Below, one piece after another: positions 28,681 to 39,421 of a stretch of 64,000 nt of DNA. This DNA comes from Cellulomonas sp. Leaf334 (GTDB lineage Bacteria > Actinomycetota > Actinomycetes > Actinomycetales > Cellulomonadaceae). The notes beneath the pieces were generated by a model. The model was not told the origin of the DNA. It did no database searches and worked only from the letters and a program-made list of their open reading frames with translations. Numbering within the stretch: the first letter of the stretch is position 1; the number at the start of each line of letters is the position of its first letter. A program made the position numbers and the translations under genes. The stretch is from assembly GCF_001424195.1 (NCBI RefSeq), contig NZ_LMOO01000001.1:850569-914568 (forward strand), written 5' to 3'.

Positions 28681-29679
28681 TCAGCTCCTGTCCCAGCGCG
28701 CGTACGCGTCGATGATCTCGCTGACCAGACGGTGCCGGACCACGTCCGAGGACGTCAGCCGGCAGAACGCCACGTCGTCCACGCCCTGCAGGATCTGCTC
28801 GACCACGCGCAGGCCCGACGTCTGGGACGACGGCAGGTCCACCTGCGTGATGTCGCCGGTGACGACGACCTTCGAGCCGAAGCCGAGGCGCGTCAGGAAC
28901 ATCTTCATCTGCTCGACGGACGTGTTCTGCGCCTCGTCGAGGATGATGAACGCGTCGTTCAGGGTGCGGCCGCGCATGTACGCCAGGGGTGCGACCTCGA
29001 TGGTCCCCGCCTCCATGAGCCGCGGGATCGACTCGGCGTCCACCATGTCGTGCAGCGCGTCGTACAGGGGGCGCAGGTACGGGTCGATCTTGTCCGAGAG
29101 GCTGCCGGGCAGGAACCCGAGCCGCTCCCCCGCCTCGACCGCGGGCCGGGTGAGCACGATCCGGTGCACCGTGCGGTCCTGCAGCGCCTGCACGGCCTTC
29201 GCCATGGCGAGGTACGTCTTGCCGGTGCCCGCGGGTCCGATGCCGAACGTGACGGTGTGCCGGTCGATCGCGTCGACGTAGTCCTTCTGCCCCGACGTCT
29301 TGGCGCGGATGGTCCGGCCGCGGCTGGTGAGGATGTTGAACGACAGGACGTCGGCGGGCCGCGCGCTGGACACCGCCGTCAGCATGGCGACGGACCGCGT
29401 CACCACCTCGGCGGTGAGCGGGGTGCCGCCGGCGGCCATCTCGACCAGCTCGTCGACGAGCCGCGACACGAGCGCCACGTCTCCGACCGGACCGGCGAGG
29501 GTGACCTCGTTGCCACGGACGTGGATGTCGACGCCGGTGAACCCGGACTCGATGGTCCTCAGGACCTCGTCCCGCAGACCGAGCAGCTCGACCATCGAGA
29601 CCTCGGAGGGGACGCTGATCCGGTGCTCGACGCGTGCGGGCGCGGCGGAGGTACGCGCTGCGGAAGTGGACTCAGCCAT
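28681..29679 (-). CDS. PhoH-like ATPase
   Basis: 332 aa. Walker [18 protein letters not shown] and Walker [12 protein letters not shown], with the PhoH-core segment between. A KH-like N-terminal part (about 20-110) suggests RNA binding. Works beside YbeY and Era in RNA processing according to its conserved neighbourhood. ATG 29679; a 98-base gap to rsmE upstream may hold its own promoter. Confidence 0.94.
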   Translation of the reverse strand: MAESTSAARTSAAPARVEHRISVPSEVSMVELLGLRDEVLRTIESGFTGVDIHVRGNEVTLAGPVGDVALVSRLVDELVEMAAGGTPLTAEVVTRSVAMLTAVSSARPADVLSFNILTSRGRTIRAKTSGQKDYVDAIDRHTVTFGIGPAGTGKTYLAMAKAVQALQDRTVHRIVLTRPAVEAGERLGFLPGSLSDKIDPYLRPLYDALHDMVDAESIPRLMEAGTIEVAPLAYMRGRTLNDAFIILDEAQNTSVEQMKMFLTRLGFGSKVVVTGDITQVDLPSSQTSGLRVVEQILQGVDDVAFCRLTSSDVVRHRLVSEIIDAYARWDRS

Positions 29680-29777
29680 GTGCTCGGCGTGCGCCGTGCG
29701 CTCCTTAGGTCGTGACGGGTAGGGAAGACGGTCTCAGTCTACGAGGCGGCGCCCACAAGATTGCCTGCGGCGTGCGG

Positions 29778-30536
29778 TCAGCCCCAGCGGCCGAGCCGCT
29801 CGGCCAGCATCGCGAGCGCGACCGGTCCCGCCGTCGACGTCCGCAGCACGTGCGGCCCGACGCGCACGGCGCGTGCTCCCACCTCCACGAGACGAGCCAG
29901 CTCGCCCTCGCCGATCCCGCCCTCGGGACCGACCACGACGAGGCACTCCCCCGCCCCCGGCAGCCCGGTCGACCCGAGCGGCTCGGCGGCGTCCTCGTGC
30001 AGCACGAGGGCAGCCCCACCGGCGGCCACGACCGTGCGGACGCGCTCGACCAGCCCGCGCCCGTCCAGCGCGACCTCGACGTCGGGCACCCGGGCGCGGC
30101 GGGACTGCTTGGCCGCGGCTCGCACGGTCCCCAGCCAGCGCGCCCGGCTCTTCGCCGCCCGCTCGCCGCGCCACACGACGATCGACCGCTCGGCCTGCCA
30201 CGGCACCACCGCGTCGACGCCCACCTCGGTGGCCGCCTCGATCGCCATCTCGTCCCGGTCGCCCTTGGCGAGCGCCTGCACGAGGACCAGCGCGACCGCG
30301 GGCGCCGGCTCGACGACGCGCTGCTGCACGTGCACGAGCACACCCTCGGACGTCACCGCGCCGACGACACCGAGCAGGCGCACCCCGGCACCGTCGACGA
30401 CGTCGACCCGCTCCCCGGGACCGCGGCGCTGGACCACGCCCGCGTGCCTGCCCTCGGTGCCGTCGAGGAGGTACGTGGCGCCGTCGGTGACCTCGTCGAG
30501 CGTGCCGGGCTCGGCGAGGAAGACGGGCGCGCTCAT
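29778..30536 (-). CDS. rsmE: 16S rRNA (uracil-N3)-methyltransferase RsmE
   Basis: SPOUT-family enzyme that methylates U1498 of 16S rRNA with S-adenosylmethionine. 252 aa from ATG 30536 (MSAPVFLAEPGTL). The knot region reads VVVGPEGGIGEGELARL and HVLRTSTAGPVALAML, both diagnostic. PUA-like N-terminus (RHAGVVQRRGPGERV). The upstream extension of the frame lies in dnaJ and is not used. It lies 22 bases after dnaJ. Confidence 0.96.
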   Translation of the reverse strand: MSAPVFLAEPGTLDEVTDGATYLLDGTEGRHAGVVQRRGPGERVDVVDGAGVRLLGVVGAVTSEGVLVHVQQRVVEPAPAVALVLVQALAKGDRDEMAIEAATEVGVDAVVPWQAERSIVVWRGERAAKSRARWLGTVRAAAKQSRRARVPDVEVALDGRGLVERVRTVVAAGGAALVLHEDAAEPLGSTGLPGAGECLVVVGPEGGIGEGELARLVEVGARAVRVGPHVLRTSTAGPVALAMLAERLGRWG

Positions 30537-30558
30537 GACGCCGCCGACCCCGTCACGC

Positions 30559-31686
30559 TCAGCGACCCGAGAGCTTGTCGCGCAGCTTGGAGAACACGCC
30601 CGAGGAGGACGCGGACAGGCGCGCCTCCGGACGCTCCTCGCCGCGCAGCGCGGCCAGCCGCCGCAGCAGCTCGGCCTGCTCGTCGTCCATCGCGGTCGGC
30701 ACGTGCACCTCGACGTGGACGTGCAGGTCGCCGCGCCCGGCGGCGTGCAGGTGACCGACACCGAGGCCCTTGAGCGAGACGATCTGCGACGGCTGCGTCC
30801 CGGGCCGCAGGTCGACCTCGCGCGGGCCGTCGAGCGTGTCGAGCATGAGCACCGTGCCGAGGGCCGCGGCGGTCATCGGCACCTCGAGCGTGGCGTGCAG
30901 GTCGTCGCCGCGGCGGACGAACGTGTCGTGCTTGCGCTCCCGCACCTCGAGGTAGACGTCGCCGGCCGGTCCGCCGGCGGGACCGACCTCGCCCTGGCCG
31001 GTGAGCTTGATCCGCGTCCCGGTGTCGACGCCCGCGGGCACGTCCACGCTCAGGGTGCGGCGCGAGCGCACGCGTCCCTCGCCCGAGCACTCGGTGCACG
31101 GCTCGGGGATGACGGTGCCGAACCCGTGGCACGCGGCGCACGGCTGCGTCGTCATGACCTGGCCGAGGAACGACCGGGCGACGCGCTGCACGGACCCGCG
31201 CCCGCCGCACACCTCACAGGTGCGGGGCGAGGTGCCCGGCCGGCAGCACGAGCCGCTGCACGTCGGGCAGACGACGGCGGTGTCGACCGGGACGTCCTTG
31301 TGCACGCCGAAGGTGACGTCGCCGAGGTCGAGGTCGAGCCGGACGAGCGCGTCCTGCCCGCGTCGCGCACGCGGGATCGGCCCGCGCTGCGCGGCTGCGC
31401 CCGTCGCGGCGCCGAAGAACGTCTCGAAGATGTCCTGGAAGCCGAACCCGCCCCCCATGCCGCCGCCCGGGGACGACGGGTCTCCGCCCAGGTCGTAGGC
31501 GCGACGCTTCTCGGGGTTGCCCAGGACGTCGTAGGCACGGGACACGTCCTTGAAGGTGTCCTCGGAACCCGTGTCCGACCCCGCCACGTCCGGGTGGTGC
31601 TCGCGCGCGAGCTTGCGGTAGGCCTTCTTGATCTGCTCGGGGCTCGCGTCGCGCGGCACACCGAGGATCTCGTAGTAGTCGGTCAC
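30559..31686 (-). CDS. dnaJ: Chaperone protein DnaJ (DnaJ2 type)
   Basis: Hsp40 co-chaperone, 375 aa, GTG start. J domain 1-65 with HPD in REHHPDVAG, a Gly-rich segment (SPGGGMGGGFGF), then four zinc motifs CPTC, CEVC, CAAC and CTEC; the first is followed by SGSCC instead of the usual SGSG. C-terminal substrate-binding domain. Encoded after hrcA and so under CIRCE/HrcA control, as is usual for the second dnaJ of actinobacteria. Confidence 0.97.
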   Translation of the reverse strand: MTDYYEILGVPRDASPEQIKKAYRKLAREHHPDVAGSDTGSEDTFKDVSRAYDVLGNPEKRRAYDLGGDPSSPGGGMGGGFGFQDIFETFFGAATGAAAQRGPIPRARRGQDALVRLDLDLGDVTFGVHKDVPVDTAVVCPTCSGSCCRPGTSPRTCEVCGGRGSVQRVARSFLGQVMTTQPCAACHGFGTVIPEPCTECSGEGRVRSRRTLSVDVPAGVDTGTRIKLTGQGEVGPAGGPAGDVYLEVRERKHDTFVRRGDDLHATLEVPMTAAALGTVLMLDTLDGPREVDLRPGTQPSQIVSLKGLGVGHLHAAGRGDLHVHVEVHVPTAMDDEQAELLRRLAALRGEERPEARLSASSSGVFSKLRDKLSGR

Positions 31687-31741
31687 GGGAGGGTCTGCTC
31701 GCTTCCAGCGGTGGGTTCGTGTGGTGCTGTCTGAGGGCGTG

Positions 31742-32764
31742 TCATTGGGCGAGGATGCGCGTCAGGTACCGGGCCACCGCGCGGACCGCGGACATGGTGC
31801 CGGGGTAGTCCATGCGCAACGGGCCGATCGAGCCGATGCGTGCGACGGAGCCGCCACCCTCGTCGCCGTACCCGGTGGTCACGAAGCTGGTCTCGACGAG
31901 CCCGTCGTGCTGGGTCTCCCTGCCGATCCGCACCGCCACGGCCGCGTGGTCCTCGGCCATCTCGGAGAACAGGCGCAGGAGCACGACCTGCTCCTCGAGC
32001 GCCTCGAGCACCGGGCCGATGGAGCGCACGTCCGAGCTGCCGACCCGCGCGAGGTTGGCCGTGCCCGCGAGCACCACCCGCTCCTCGCTCTCCTGCGCCA
32101 GCGTCTCCTCGACGACGGCGACCACCGCGTTGACGAGGACCTGGTCCGTCGGCGCGAAGCCGTCGGTCAGCTCCCCCAGCGCCACCGGCAGCTCGGAGAG
32201 CCGTCGACCGGCGGCGCTCACGTTGAGCCGGGTGCGGAGGCGGGCGACGACGGACTCGTCGAGGTCGGTGCCGAGCTCGAGGGTCCGCTGCTCGACGCGC
32301 CCGGTGTCCGTGATGAGCACGACGAGCAGGTGCCTCGAGCCGACGGGCACGAGCTCCACGTGCCGCAGCGCCGAGCGCCGCAGCGACGGGTACTGCACGA
32401 CCGCGACCTGCTGGGTCAGCTGGGCGATGAGCCGGACCGCGCGATCCACGACGTCGTCGAGGTCCTGCGCGGTCTCCAGGAACGTGCCGATGGCGCGCCG
32501 CTCCGGGCTCGACAGCGGCTTGACCGTCGAGAGCTGGTCGACGAACAGCCGGTAGCCCTTGTCCGTCGGCACGCGACCCGCCGACGTGTGCGGTTGCGCG
32601 ATGTAGCCGCCCTCCTCGAGTGCGGCCATGTCGTTGCGGATGGTCGCCGGCGAGACACCGAGCGAGTGCCGCTCGACGAGCGCACGCGACCCGACGGGCT
32701 CCTTGGTGGCGACGTAGTCCTCGACGATCGCGCGCAGCACGTCCAGCCGCCGGTCCTCGCTCAT
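31742..32764 (-). CDS. hrcA: Heat-inducible transcription repressor HrcA
   Basis: 340 aa from ATG 32764. Winged-helix N-terminus with [34 protein letters not shown], the conserved DNA-reading part, followed by the GAF-like and inserted domains. It binds the CIRCE element found 34-60 bases upstream (32798-32824) and represses its own operon hrcA-dnaJ. The long frame that continues upstream is antisense to DUF3097 and is rejected. Confidence 0.97.
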   Translation of the reverse strand: MSEDRRLDVLRAIVEDYVATKEPVGSRALVERHSLGVSPATIRNDMAALEEGGYIAQPHTSAGRVPTDKGYRLFVDQLSTVKPLSSPERRAIGTFLETAQDLDDVVDRAVRLIAQLTQQVAVVQYPSLRRSALRHVELVPVGSRHLLVVLITDTGRVEQRTLELGTDLDESVVARLRTRLNVSAAGRRLSELPVALGELTDGFAPTDQVLVNAVVAVVEETLAQESEERVVLAGTANLARVGSSDVRSIGPVLEALEEQVVLLRLFSEMAEDHAAVAVRIGRETQHDGLVETSFVTTGYGDEGGGSVARIGSIGPLRMDYPGTMSAVRAVARYLTRILAQ

Positions 32765-32797
32765 GTCGCCTCCTCCGTCGTCGTGACTCGCGGCGGG

Positions 32798-32824
32798 GTA
32801 GCACTCCCCGCACGGGAGTGCCAA
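32798..32824. promoter_or_regulatory. CIRCE operator
   Basis: GTAGCACTC, 9-base spacer, GAGTGCCAA. This matches the CIRCE consensus TTAGCACTC-N9-GAGTGCTAA at 16 of 18 bases. It lies upstream of hrcA and in the shared region with the divergent DUF3097 gene, whose start is 72 bases away. Confidence 0.92.
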
Positions 32825-32896
32825 TGCTACGCCGCAGCCGCGACACTCACGGGGCGGCAGCCGGTCTGTGCACGGTCCGGCCCCTAGGCTGCCCGG

Positions 32897-33754
32897 GTGA
32901 ACGACGACCGCTACGGCTCGGACGTGCTCGGGGGCTCCGGCTCGACGCACCACCGACCCACCCGCACCAGCCGCCCGCAGCCCGCCGAGCCCGGCCTCGT
33001 CGTCGAGGAGGTCACCACCGGGTGGGTCGGCGCGGTCGTCCGCGTCGAGAAGTCCGGCGGCCAGCACGTCGTGGTCCTCGAGGACCGGCGCGGCAAGACC
33101 CGGACCTTCCCGCTCGGTCGTGGCTTCTGGCTCGACGGCGAGCCCGTGGCACTGACCGCGCCCGTGCGTGCCCCGGCGCCCGCGCGCCCGACGCGCACCG
33201 CGTCCGGGTCGGTCGCCGTGCACGACGCCCGCGCGCGGGTCGCCCGTGGCAGCCGGATCTGGGTCGAGGGCAAGCACGACGCCGAGCTGGTGGAGAAGGT
33301 CTGGGGCGACGACCTGCGGCTGGAGGGTGTCGTCGTGGAGCTGCTCGACGGCGTCGACAACCTCCAGGACGCCCTCCGCGACTTCGCGCCCGGTCCCGGA
33401 CGTCGGGTCGGCGTACTGGTGGACCACCTCGTCGCCGGGTCCAAGGAGAGCCGGATCGCGGCCGACGCGGTCCGCGGCACGCCTCCCGGCTCCGTCCTGG
33501 TGCTCGGCCACCCGTACGTCGACGTGTGGCAGGCGGTCCGGCCCGAGCGGGTCGGGCTCGCCGCGTGGCCCGTCATCGAGCGGGGGACCGAGTGGAAGCA
33601 CGGCATCCTGCGCGAGCTCGGCTGGCCCGCCGACGAGCAGGCGGACGTCGCCCGCGCGTGGCAGCGGATCCTGCGCTCGGTGCGCAGCTACGCCGACCTG
33701 GAGCCCAGCCTCCTGGGCCGCGTCGAGGAGCTCATCGACTTCGTCACCGCATGA
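32897..33754 (+). CDS. DUF3097 protein (Toprim-like core)
   Basis: 285 aa, GTG start. A conserved actinobacterial protein of unknown role. An N-terminal beta-rich part ([13 protein letters not shown]) precedes a region with [32 protein letters not shown] and [13 protein letters not shown], which resembles the Glu / Asp-Asp metal sites of Toprim nucleases and primases. Divergent from hrcA with the CIRCE element between them; ends in a strong shared terminator. Confidence 0.85.
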   Translation: MNDDRYGSDVLGGSGSTHHRPTRTSRPQPAEPGLVVEEVTTGWVGAVVRVEKSGGQHVVVLEDRRGKTRTFPLGRGFWLDGEPVALTAPVRAPAPARPTRTASGSVAVHDARARVARGSRIWVEGKHDAELVEKVWGDDLRLEGVVVELLDGVDNLQDALRDFAPGPGRRVGVLVDHLVAGSKESRIAADAVRGTPPGSVLVLGHPYVDVWQAVRPERVGLAAWPVIERGTEWKHGILRELGWPADEQADVARAWQRILRSVRSYADLEPSLLGRVEELIDFVTA

Positions 33755-33755
33755 C

Positions 33756-33788
33756 GGTGCCCGGCCGTCGAGAGGACGACCGGGCACC
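33756..33788. terminator. Bidirectional terminator
   Basis: GGTGCCCGGcCGTC GAGAG GACGaCCGGGCACC: a 14-base stem with a single C-A mismatch and a 5-base loop, placed between the convergent stops at 33754 and 33804. Confidence 0.85.
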
Positions 33789-33803
33789 GCGCACGTTGGC
33801 CGG

Positions 33804-34925
33804 TCAGGCGGCGATCGGGTCCCCGAGCAGCCGCTTGAAGAAGAACGCCGTCGCCAGCAGCACGACCGGCACGGCCACGAACAGACCGATGAGGCAGACG
33901 ATCGCACCGCCGATGTAGATCGCGAGGCTCAGCAGGAAGAACAGGATCGTGACCGACAGGTTCCTGGTGACGAGGGCGTAGCTGGCCTTCAGGGCGTCCA
34001 CCGGGGCGAGGTGCTTGTCGATGACGAACCAGAACGTGAACATCAGCAGGAAGCCCACGACGAGCGCGGCGATCCCCCCGAAGAACGGCACGAGGTTCAG
34101 CACCGCACCGATGAGCGCGAGGATCAGCGCGGTCAGGATCACCGGGCCGGGCTCGACGAACTTGAAGAAGTCCCCGAAGCCGAGCTGGCGTCCCTCGGCC
34201 ACGTTCAGGGCGGCCCGGATGAAGGCCGCCTGGATGAGGTAGCCGACGATCCCGGCGACCGCCGAGAACACGAACCACCCGAACGAGAGCCCCATCCCGA
34301 ACCCGGACCCGGGGCCGTCACCGTTGCCGTTGGTGAGCAGCGCGCCGAAGCCACCGAAGATGGCGCCCACGATCGAGAGCACGACCGCCGCGATGACGAA
34401 CCAGACCAGCGCCGCGCCGATGAACAGGCCGCCGGACTTGGTGAACTTGTTCCAGCCCCAGGAGAACGCCTCACCGACCGGGGACGCCTGGACGGGCGGA
34501 CCGTAGCCGCCGGCGGGCGGCGGGTAGGCGCCGGGAGGTGCCTGGCCGTAGGCGGGCGGCGGCGGGTAGCCGCCGGGTGCCGGCTGACCGTACGGCGCCG
34601 AGCCGGCAGGCGGCTGACCGTACTGCGGCGCAGGCGGCGGACCGGCCGGAGGCTGGCCGTACTGCGGCGCGGGCGGCGGACCGGCCGGCGGCTGACCGTA
34701 CGACGGCGCAGGCGGGACAGGCGGTGCGGCCGGGGGCGCGGGCGGCGCCGCAGGCGGCGGCACGGGGGGCGCCGCGGGAGGCGGCACTGGGGGCGCGTCA
34801 GGTCCGGGCACCGGGTCCGGCGCGACGGGCGGCTCGATCGAGCCCGGGCCGGAAGGAGCGGCCGGCTCGGGCGCCTTCGCGGGGTCGTCGTCGCGCGGCG
34901 GGGTTCCGCCGGGGTTCTCGGTCAT
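33804..34925 (-). CDS. Proline-rich multi-pass membrane protein
   Basis: 373 aa. The first 150 residues are a Pro/Gly/Gln/Tyr-rich, disordered tail with repeats of 13 residues ([13 protein letters not shown]). The rest holds about five or six hydrophobic helices ([76 protein letters not shown]). This build is common in actinobacteria and its role is unknown. Divergent from the DUF4870 gene. Confidence 0.8.
   Translation of the reverse strand: MTENPGGTPPRDDDPAKAPEPAAPSGPGSIEPPVAPDPVPGPDAPPVPPPAAPPVPPPAAPPAPPAAPPVPPAPSYGQPPAGPPPAPQYGQPPAGPPPAPQYGQPPAGSAPYGQPAPGGYPPPPAYGQAPPGAYPPPAGGYGPPVQASPVGEAFSWGWNKFTKSGGLFIGAALVWFVIAAVVLSIVGAIFGGFGALLTNGNGDGPGSGFGMGLSFGWFVFSAVAGIVGYLIQAAFIRAALNVAEGRQLGFGDFFKFVEPGPVILTALILALIGAVLNLVPFFGGIAALVVGFLLMFTFWFVIDKHLAPVDALKASYALVTRNLSVTILFFLLSLAIYIGGAIVCLIGLFVAVPVVLLATAFFFKRLLGDPIAA
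34614..34730 (-). repeat. 39-bp tandem repeats in the proline-rich tail
   Basis: Units begin at 34614, 34653 and 34692 with period 39 and encode [17 protein letters not shown] blocks on the minus strand. The first two copies are almost identical; the third is partial. Confidence 0.8.
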
Positions 34926-35015
34926 GTGTGGCCTCCCTGGTCACAGGGCGGTCGTCGCCCACGGAGCAGCGAACCGGGGCGGTGGTCACGTGTCAAGGAA
35001 CTGGGGCGTTCCCGG

Positions 35016-35027
35016 CATGTCGACATG
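35016..35027. promoter_or_regulatory. Palindrome between divergent membrane-protein genes
   Basis: CATGTCGACATG is a perfect 12-base palindrome in the 178-base region between the starts at 34925 (-) and 35104 (+). It may be an operator for one or both genes. A TAGGCT -10-like element of the + gene lies about 30 bases further. Confidence 0.4.
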
Positions 35028-35103
35028 TCCGGCGTCTCCGCGTGTCGGTCGGTAGGCTGCGCTCGCCGTCAGGTCGGCGGCCCCCGGACGAGGAGCACCC
35101 ACG

Positions 35104-35481
35104 ATGTCGTACGAGCACCCGCAGAACCCCCCGAGCAGCACGGACCAGGTCCGGACCCTCGGCATGCTGGCGCACCTGGGCGGGATCCTCGCGTACTTCT
35201 ACGCCGGCTGGGTGGCGGCGCTGGTGATCTGGCTGGTGAACCGCGAGAAGGCGAACGTCGCGGCCACCGAGGCGCGCGTCGCGCTGAACTTCCAGCTCAC
35301 GGTCCTGATCGCGCTGATCGTCTGCGCGATCGTCCGCTCGATCCCCGTCATCGGGTTCGTGGGCTGGCTGGGCTTCATCGCGGTGAGCATCATCAGCCTC
35401 GTCCTGAGCGTCCTCGCCGCCGTCGCCGTGCAGCGCGGCGGCTCCTACCGCTACCCGTTCAGCCTGGAGCTGGTGCGCTGA
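35104..35481 (+). CDS. DUF4870 (Tic20-like) membrane protein
   Basis: 125 aa. Helices around TLGMLAHLGGILAYF, WVAALVIWLVNREKA, LTVLIALIVCAIV and GFIAVSIISLVLSVLA, with the NREKANVAATEARVALNFQ loop typical of the DUF4870 family. Function unknown. ATG 35104 follows GAGGAG at a good distance. Confidence 0.88.
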   Translation: MSYEHPQNPPSSTDQVRTLGMLAHLGGILAYFYAGWVAALVIWLVNREKANVAATEARVALNFQLTVLIALIVCAIVRSIPVIGFVGWLGFIAVSIISLVLSVLAAVAVQRGGSYRYPFSLELVR

Positions 35482-35515
35482 ACCACAGGGCCCCACGACG
35501 GGGGCTGCGAGTCCG

Positions 35516-36730
35516 TCAGCCGGCGAGGGTGCGCACGACGGCGTCGGCGAGGAGCCGGCCGCGGCGGGTGAGGACGATCCGTCGACCCCTGACCGCCTCG
35601 GTCCCGTCGACGAGCCCGTCGGCGACCAGACCCGCCACGGAGGACCGCGCGTCCTGCGGCAGGACGTCGAGCGGGAGACCTCCCACGAGCCGGACCCCGA
35701 GCATGAGGCGCTCCAGCAGCGCGTCGTCGCCGGTGACGGTCTCCCGCCCGGCGGCCGGGCTCAGCCCGCGGTCGAGCCGGTCGGCGTACGCACGGGGGTG
35801 CTTCACGTTCCACCAGCGCACACCGCCGACGTGGCTGTGCGCGCCGGGACCGATGCCCCACCAGTCGTCCCCGCGCCAGTAGCTGAGGTTGTGCCGGCAG
35901 GCGTCGGCGGGTGTCCGCGCCCAGTTGCTCACCTCGTACCAGGACAGCCCGGCGGCCTCGAACAGGTCGTCGGCCAGCTCGTACTTCGCGGCCTGGTCGT
36001 CGCCGTCGGGCAGCTCGAGCTCACCCCGCCGCACCTGCACGGCCATCCGGGTGCCGGCCTCGACGACGAGCGCGTACGCGGACACGTGGTCGACGCCCGT
36101 CGCGAGCGCGGCCTCGACGCTGGTGCGCCAGTCGTCGAGCGACTCCCCCGGCGTGCCGTAGATGAGGTCGAGCGACACGGCCAGCCCGGCGTCGCGTGCC
36201 CAGCGCACGACGTCCGGGATACGACGGGGGTCATGAGTGCGGTCCAGGGTGGCCAGCACGTGCGGCACCGCGGACTGCATGCCGAACGAGACGCGCGTGA
36301 ACCCGGCGTCGGCGAGCGCGGTGAGCGACTCCGGAGTCACAGAGTCGGGGTTGGCCTCCGTCGTGACCTCGACGTCGTCGGCGAACCCCCACGCGTCGCG
36401 GACGCCGCCGAGCATGCGCGACAGGTCCGGGACCGACAGCACGGTCGGCGTGCCTCCACCGACGAACACGGTCTGCACCGGCCGCGGCGGGACCAGACCG
36501 GCGGCGAGCGCGATCTCCGCCAGCGCCGTGTCCGCGTACGCGTGCTGGCTCGCGCCACCGCCCAGCTCGGTCGCCGTGTAGGTGTTGAAGTCGCAGTACC
36601 CGCAGCGCACGGTGCAGAACGGCACGTGGAGGTAGACGGCGAACGCGCGTCCGTCGGCCCCCTCGAGGGCCGACGCCGGGAGCGAGCCGTCGTCGGGTGC
36701 CGCGTCTCCCTCCGGGAGCGCCGGACTCAC
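35516..36730 (-). CDS. hemW: Radical SAM heme chaperone HemW
   Basis: 404 aa from GTG 36730, overlapping the lepA stop (GTGA). The iron-sulfur motif is [11 protein letters not shown] with Cys 39, 43 and 46, followed by the SAM site GGGTPT. The family was long annotated as oxygen-independent coproporphyrinogen oxidase; it is now assigned to heme delivery. The HemN-type C-terminal domain is complete. Confidence 0.94.
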   Translation of the reverse strand: MSPALPEGDAAPDDGSLPASALEGADGRAFAVYLHVPFCTVRCGYCDFNTYTATELGGGASQHAYADTALAEIALAAGLVPPRPVQTVFVGGGTPTVLSVPDLSRMLGGVRDAWGFADDVEVTTEANPDSVTPESLTALADAGFTRVSFGMQSAVPHVLATLDRTHDPRRIPDVVRWARDAGLAVSLDLIYGTPGESLDDWRTSVEAALATGVDHVSAYALVVEAGTRMAVQVRRGELELPDGDDQAAKYELADDLFEAAGLSWYEVSNWARTPADACRHNLSYWRGDDWWGIGPGAHSHVGGVRWWNVKHPRAYADRLDRGLSPAAGRETVTGDDALLERLMLGVRLVGGLPLDVLPQDARSSVAGLVADGLVDGTEAVRGRRIVLTRRGRLLADAVVRTLAG

Positions 36731-38607
36731 TTCTTCTTCGCGTCCTTGCCGCCGGCCGACCCCGCGGGCTCGCTGGAGAGCGCGGCGATGAAGGCCTCCT
36801 GCGGCACGTCGACCCGTCCGATCGTCTTCATGCGCTTCTTGCCCTCCTTCTGCTTCTCCAGGAGCTTGCGCTTGCGGGTGATGTCGCCGCCGTAGCACTT
36901 GGCCAGGACGTCCTTGCGGATGGCCCGGATGGTCTCGCGCGCGATGATCCGGGCCCCGATGGCGGCCTGGATGGGCACCTCGAACTGCTGGCGCGGGATC
37001 AGGTCCTTGAGCTTGGCGGTCATCATGACGCCGTACGCGTACGCCTTGTCCTTGTGCACGATGGCACTGAACGCGTCGACCGTCTCGCCCTGCAGCAGGA
37101 TGTCGACCTTGACCAGGTCCGCCACCTGGTCGCCGATGCGTTCGTAGTCGAGGCTCGCGTACCCGCGCGTCTTGGACTTCAGCTGGTCGAAGAAGTCGAA
37201 GACGATCTCCGCCATCGGCAGCACGTAGCGCAGCTCGACGCGCTCCTCGGACAGGTAGTCCATGCCCTGCAGCTCGCCCCGCTTGGTCTGGCAGAGCTCC
37301 ATGATCGCGCCGATGAACTCCGACGGGGACAGGATCGTCGCCTTGACCATCGGCTCGTTGACGTCGCCGATCTTGCCCGCGGGAAACTCGCTCGGGTTCG
37401 TCACGACGACGACGCTCTTGTCCTCGAGCGTGACCTCGTAGACGACGTTCGGGGCGGTCGAGATGAGGTCCAGGTCGAACTCGCGCTCCAGCCGCTCGCG
37501 CACGATCTCCAGGTGCAGCAGGCCGAGGAAGCCGACGCGGAACCCGAACCCGAGCGCGACCGACGTCTCCGGCTCGTAGTTCAGCGCGGCGTCGTTGAGC
37601 TTCAGCTTGTCGAGCGCGTCGCGCAGGATCGGATAGTCGGTCCCGTCGATCGGGTACAGCCCCGAGAACACCATCGGCTTGGGGTCGGAGTACCCGCCGA
37701 GCGCAGCGGCGGCCGGCTTGCTGGCGTTGGTGACGGTGTCGCCGACCTTCGACTGGCGCACGTCCTTCACGCCGGTGATCAGGTAGCCCACCTCGCCGAC
37801 GCCGAGACCCTTCGTCGGCACGGGCTCCGGGGAGATGACGCCGATCTCGAGCAGCTCGTGCGTCGCACGCGTCGACATCATCACGATCTTCTCGCGCGGG
37901 TTCAGGTTGCCGTCGATCACCCGGACGTACGTGACGACGCCGCGGTACGTGTCGTAGACGGAGTCGAAGATCATGGCGCGCGCCGGCGCCGTCGCGTCAC
38001 CGGTGGGCGGCGGGACCAGCTCGACGATGCGGTCGAGCAGCTCTGTGACGCCTGCACCGGTCTTGCCGGACACCCGCAGGCAGTCCTCGGGCTCGCCACC
38101 GATGAGCTTGGCCAGCTCCTCGGCGTACTTCTCGGGCTGCGCGGCCGGCAGGTCGATCTTGTTGAGCACCGGGATGATCGTCAGGTCGTTCTCGAGGGCC
38201 AGGTACAGGTTGGCCAGGGTCTGGGCCTCGATGCCCTGCGCGGCGTCGACCAGCAGCACGGCACCCTCGCACGCGGCGAGAGACCGGGACACCTCGTAGG
38301 TGAAGTCGACGTGCCCAGGGGTGTCGATCATGTTCAGCGCGAAGGCCTTGTCGTCGACGCCCCACGGCATCCGCACGGCCTGCGACTTGATGGTGATGCC
38401 GCGCTCGCGCTCGATGTCCATGCGGTCGAGGTACTGCGCGCGCATCGCCCGGGAGTCGACGACGCCGGTGAGCTGGAGCATCCGGTCCGCCAGCGTGGAC
38501 TTGCCGTGGTCGATGTGCGCGATGATGCAGAAGTTGCGCAGCAGCTCGGGCGCCGTGGCCGCGGGGTGGATGCGCGACGAGGCGGCTGCACTCGGGATCG
38601 GGGACAA
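36727..38607 (-). CDS. lepA: Elongation factor 4 (LepA)
   Basis: Ribosome-associated GTPase, 626 aa. G1 AHIDHGKST near residue 32, RERGITI switch [10 protein letters not shown]3, NKIDLP G4; the LepA-specific C-terminal domain ends in a Lys-rich tail (GGKDAKKK). No ATG or GTG is available at the right place: the start is TTG 38607 ([11 protein letters not shown]) with AGGAG eight bases upstream. Confidence 0.95.
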   Translation of the reverse strand: MSPIPSAAASSRIHPAATAPELLRNFCIIAHIDHGKSTLADRMLQLTGVVDSRAMRAQYLDRMDIERERGITIKSQAVRMPWGVDDKAFALNMIDTPGHVDFTYEVSRSLAACEGAVLLVDAAQGIEAQTLANLYLALENDLTIIPVLNKIDLPAAQPEKYAEELAKLIGGEPEDCLRVSGKTGAGVTELLDRIVELVPPPTGDATAPARAMIFDSVYDTYRGVVTYVRVIDGNLNPREKIVMMSTRATHELLEIGVISPEPVPTKGLGVGEVGYLITGVKDVRQSKVGDTVTNASKPAAAALGGYSDPKPMVFSGLYPIDGTDYPILRDALDKLKLNDAALNYEPETSVALGFGFRVGFLGLLHLEIVRERLEREFDLDLISTAPNVVYEVTLEDKSVVVVTNPSEFPAGKIGDVNEPMVKATILSPSEFIGAIMELCQTKRGELQGMDYLSEERVELRYVLPMAEIVFDFFDQLKSKTRGYASLDYERIGDQVADLVKVDILLQGETVDAFSAIVHKDKAYAYGVMMTAKLKDLIPRQQFEVPIQAAIGARIIARETIRAIRKDVLAKCYGGDITRKRKLLEKQKEGKKRMKTIGRVDVPQEAFIAALSSEPAGSAGGKDAKKK

Positions 38608-38719
38608 GCGGACTGCTCCTGGCGCTGGAGTCGGGCGGCGCACGACGTGGCGCCTTCCCGACGGACGGTGACCGCGGCCAGCCTGGTCGGCTGTCGGTGG
38701 TCGGTCCCACCATGGTCCC

Positions 38720-39418
38720 ATGACGACGGGCCACGGTCTCACCTCCCTGGACACGCTCGGCGAGCTCCAGGGCCAGTTCCTCGCGACGATCCCGCTGGTC
38801 GACCCGACCACCCGTGTCCCCTGGTGCGGCCGGTGGCGCGTCACGGACCTCGTCGTCCACCTCGCGCGCATCCACCACTGGGCCGCCGGGCAGGCCCGTC
38901 GGAAGCAGGAGACGCCGCTGGGTCGAGGGCCGTTCGACCTCGAGGACCTCTACGGCACGTGCGCCGCCGAGCTGCGGGACACCCTCACGGAGCTCGGCCC
39001 GGACGCCGTGGCGTGGACGCTCGTGGAGAACGGCCCGGCGTCGTTCTGGCACCGCCGCCAGACGCACGAGACCCTCGTCCACCTCTGGGACCTGCGGACC
39101 GCGGGTGGGCTGGACCTGACGGCCGACCCCGCGCTGTGGGCGGACACCGTCGACGAGGTGGTCACGGTCATGCAGCCGCGCCAGGAGCGGATGGGCCGCA
39201 TGGACGCGCTGCCCGCGCCGGTCGGACTGGTGGCGGACGACGTCGGGCGGTCCTGGCTGCTGGGCGGGTCGAGCGACCCGTCCGTCAGCGTGACCGGCCC
39301 GGCCGAAGCGCTCGCGCTGCTGCTGTGGGGACGCACGACGCCCGCCGACGAGCGCCTCACGATCGACGGCGACGCGGCCGCGCTCGTGGATGCGCTCAGC
39401 CGACGCCTGACGCCGTGA
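38720..39418 (+). CDS. Maleylpyruvate isomerase family (mycothiol-dependent) protein
   Basis: 232 aa. A DinB-like four-helix N-terminus with [15 protein letters not shown] and a [12 protein letters not shown] segment, matching the mycothiol-dependent maleylpyruvate isomerase N-domain, followed by the small C-terminal SCP-like part ([15 protein letters not shown]). The metal-binding His residues appear to be present. The true substrate is unknown. Confidence 0.82.
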   Translation: MTTGHGLTSLDTLGELQGQFLATIPLVDPTTRVPWCGRWRVTDLVVHLARIHHWAAGQARRKQETPLGRGPFDLEDLYGTCAAELRDTLTELGPDAVAWTLVENGPASFWHRRQTHETLVHLWDLRTAGGLDLTADPALWADTVDEVVTVMQPRQERMGRMDALPAPVGLVADDVGRSWLLGGSSDPSVSVTGPAEALALLLWGRTTPADERLTIDGDAAALVDALSRRLTP

Positions 39419-39421
39419 GTC

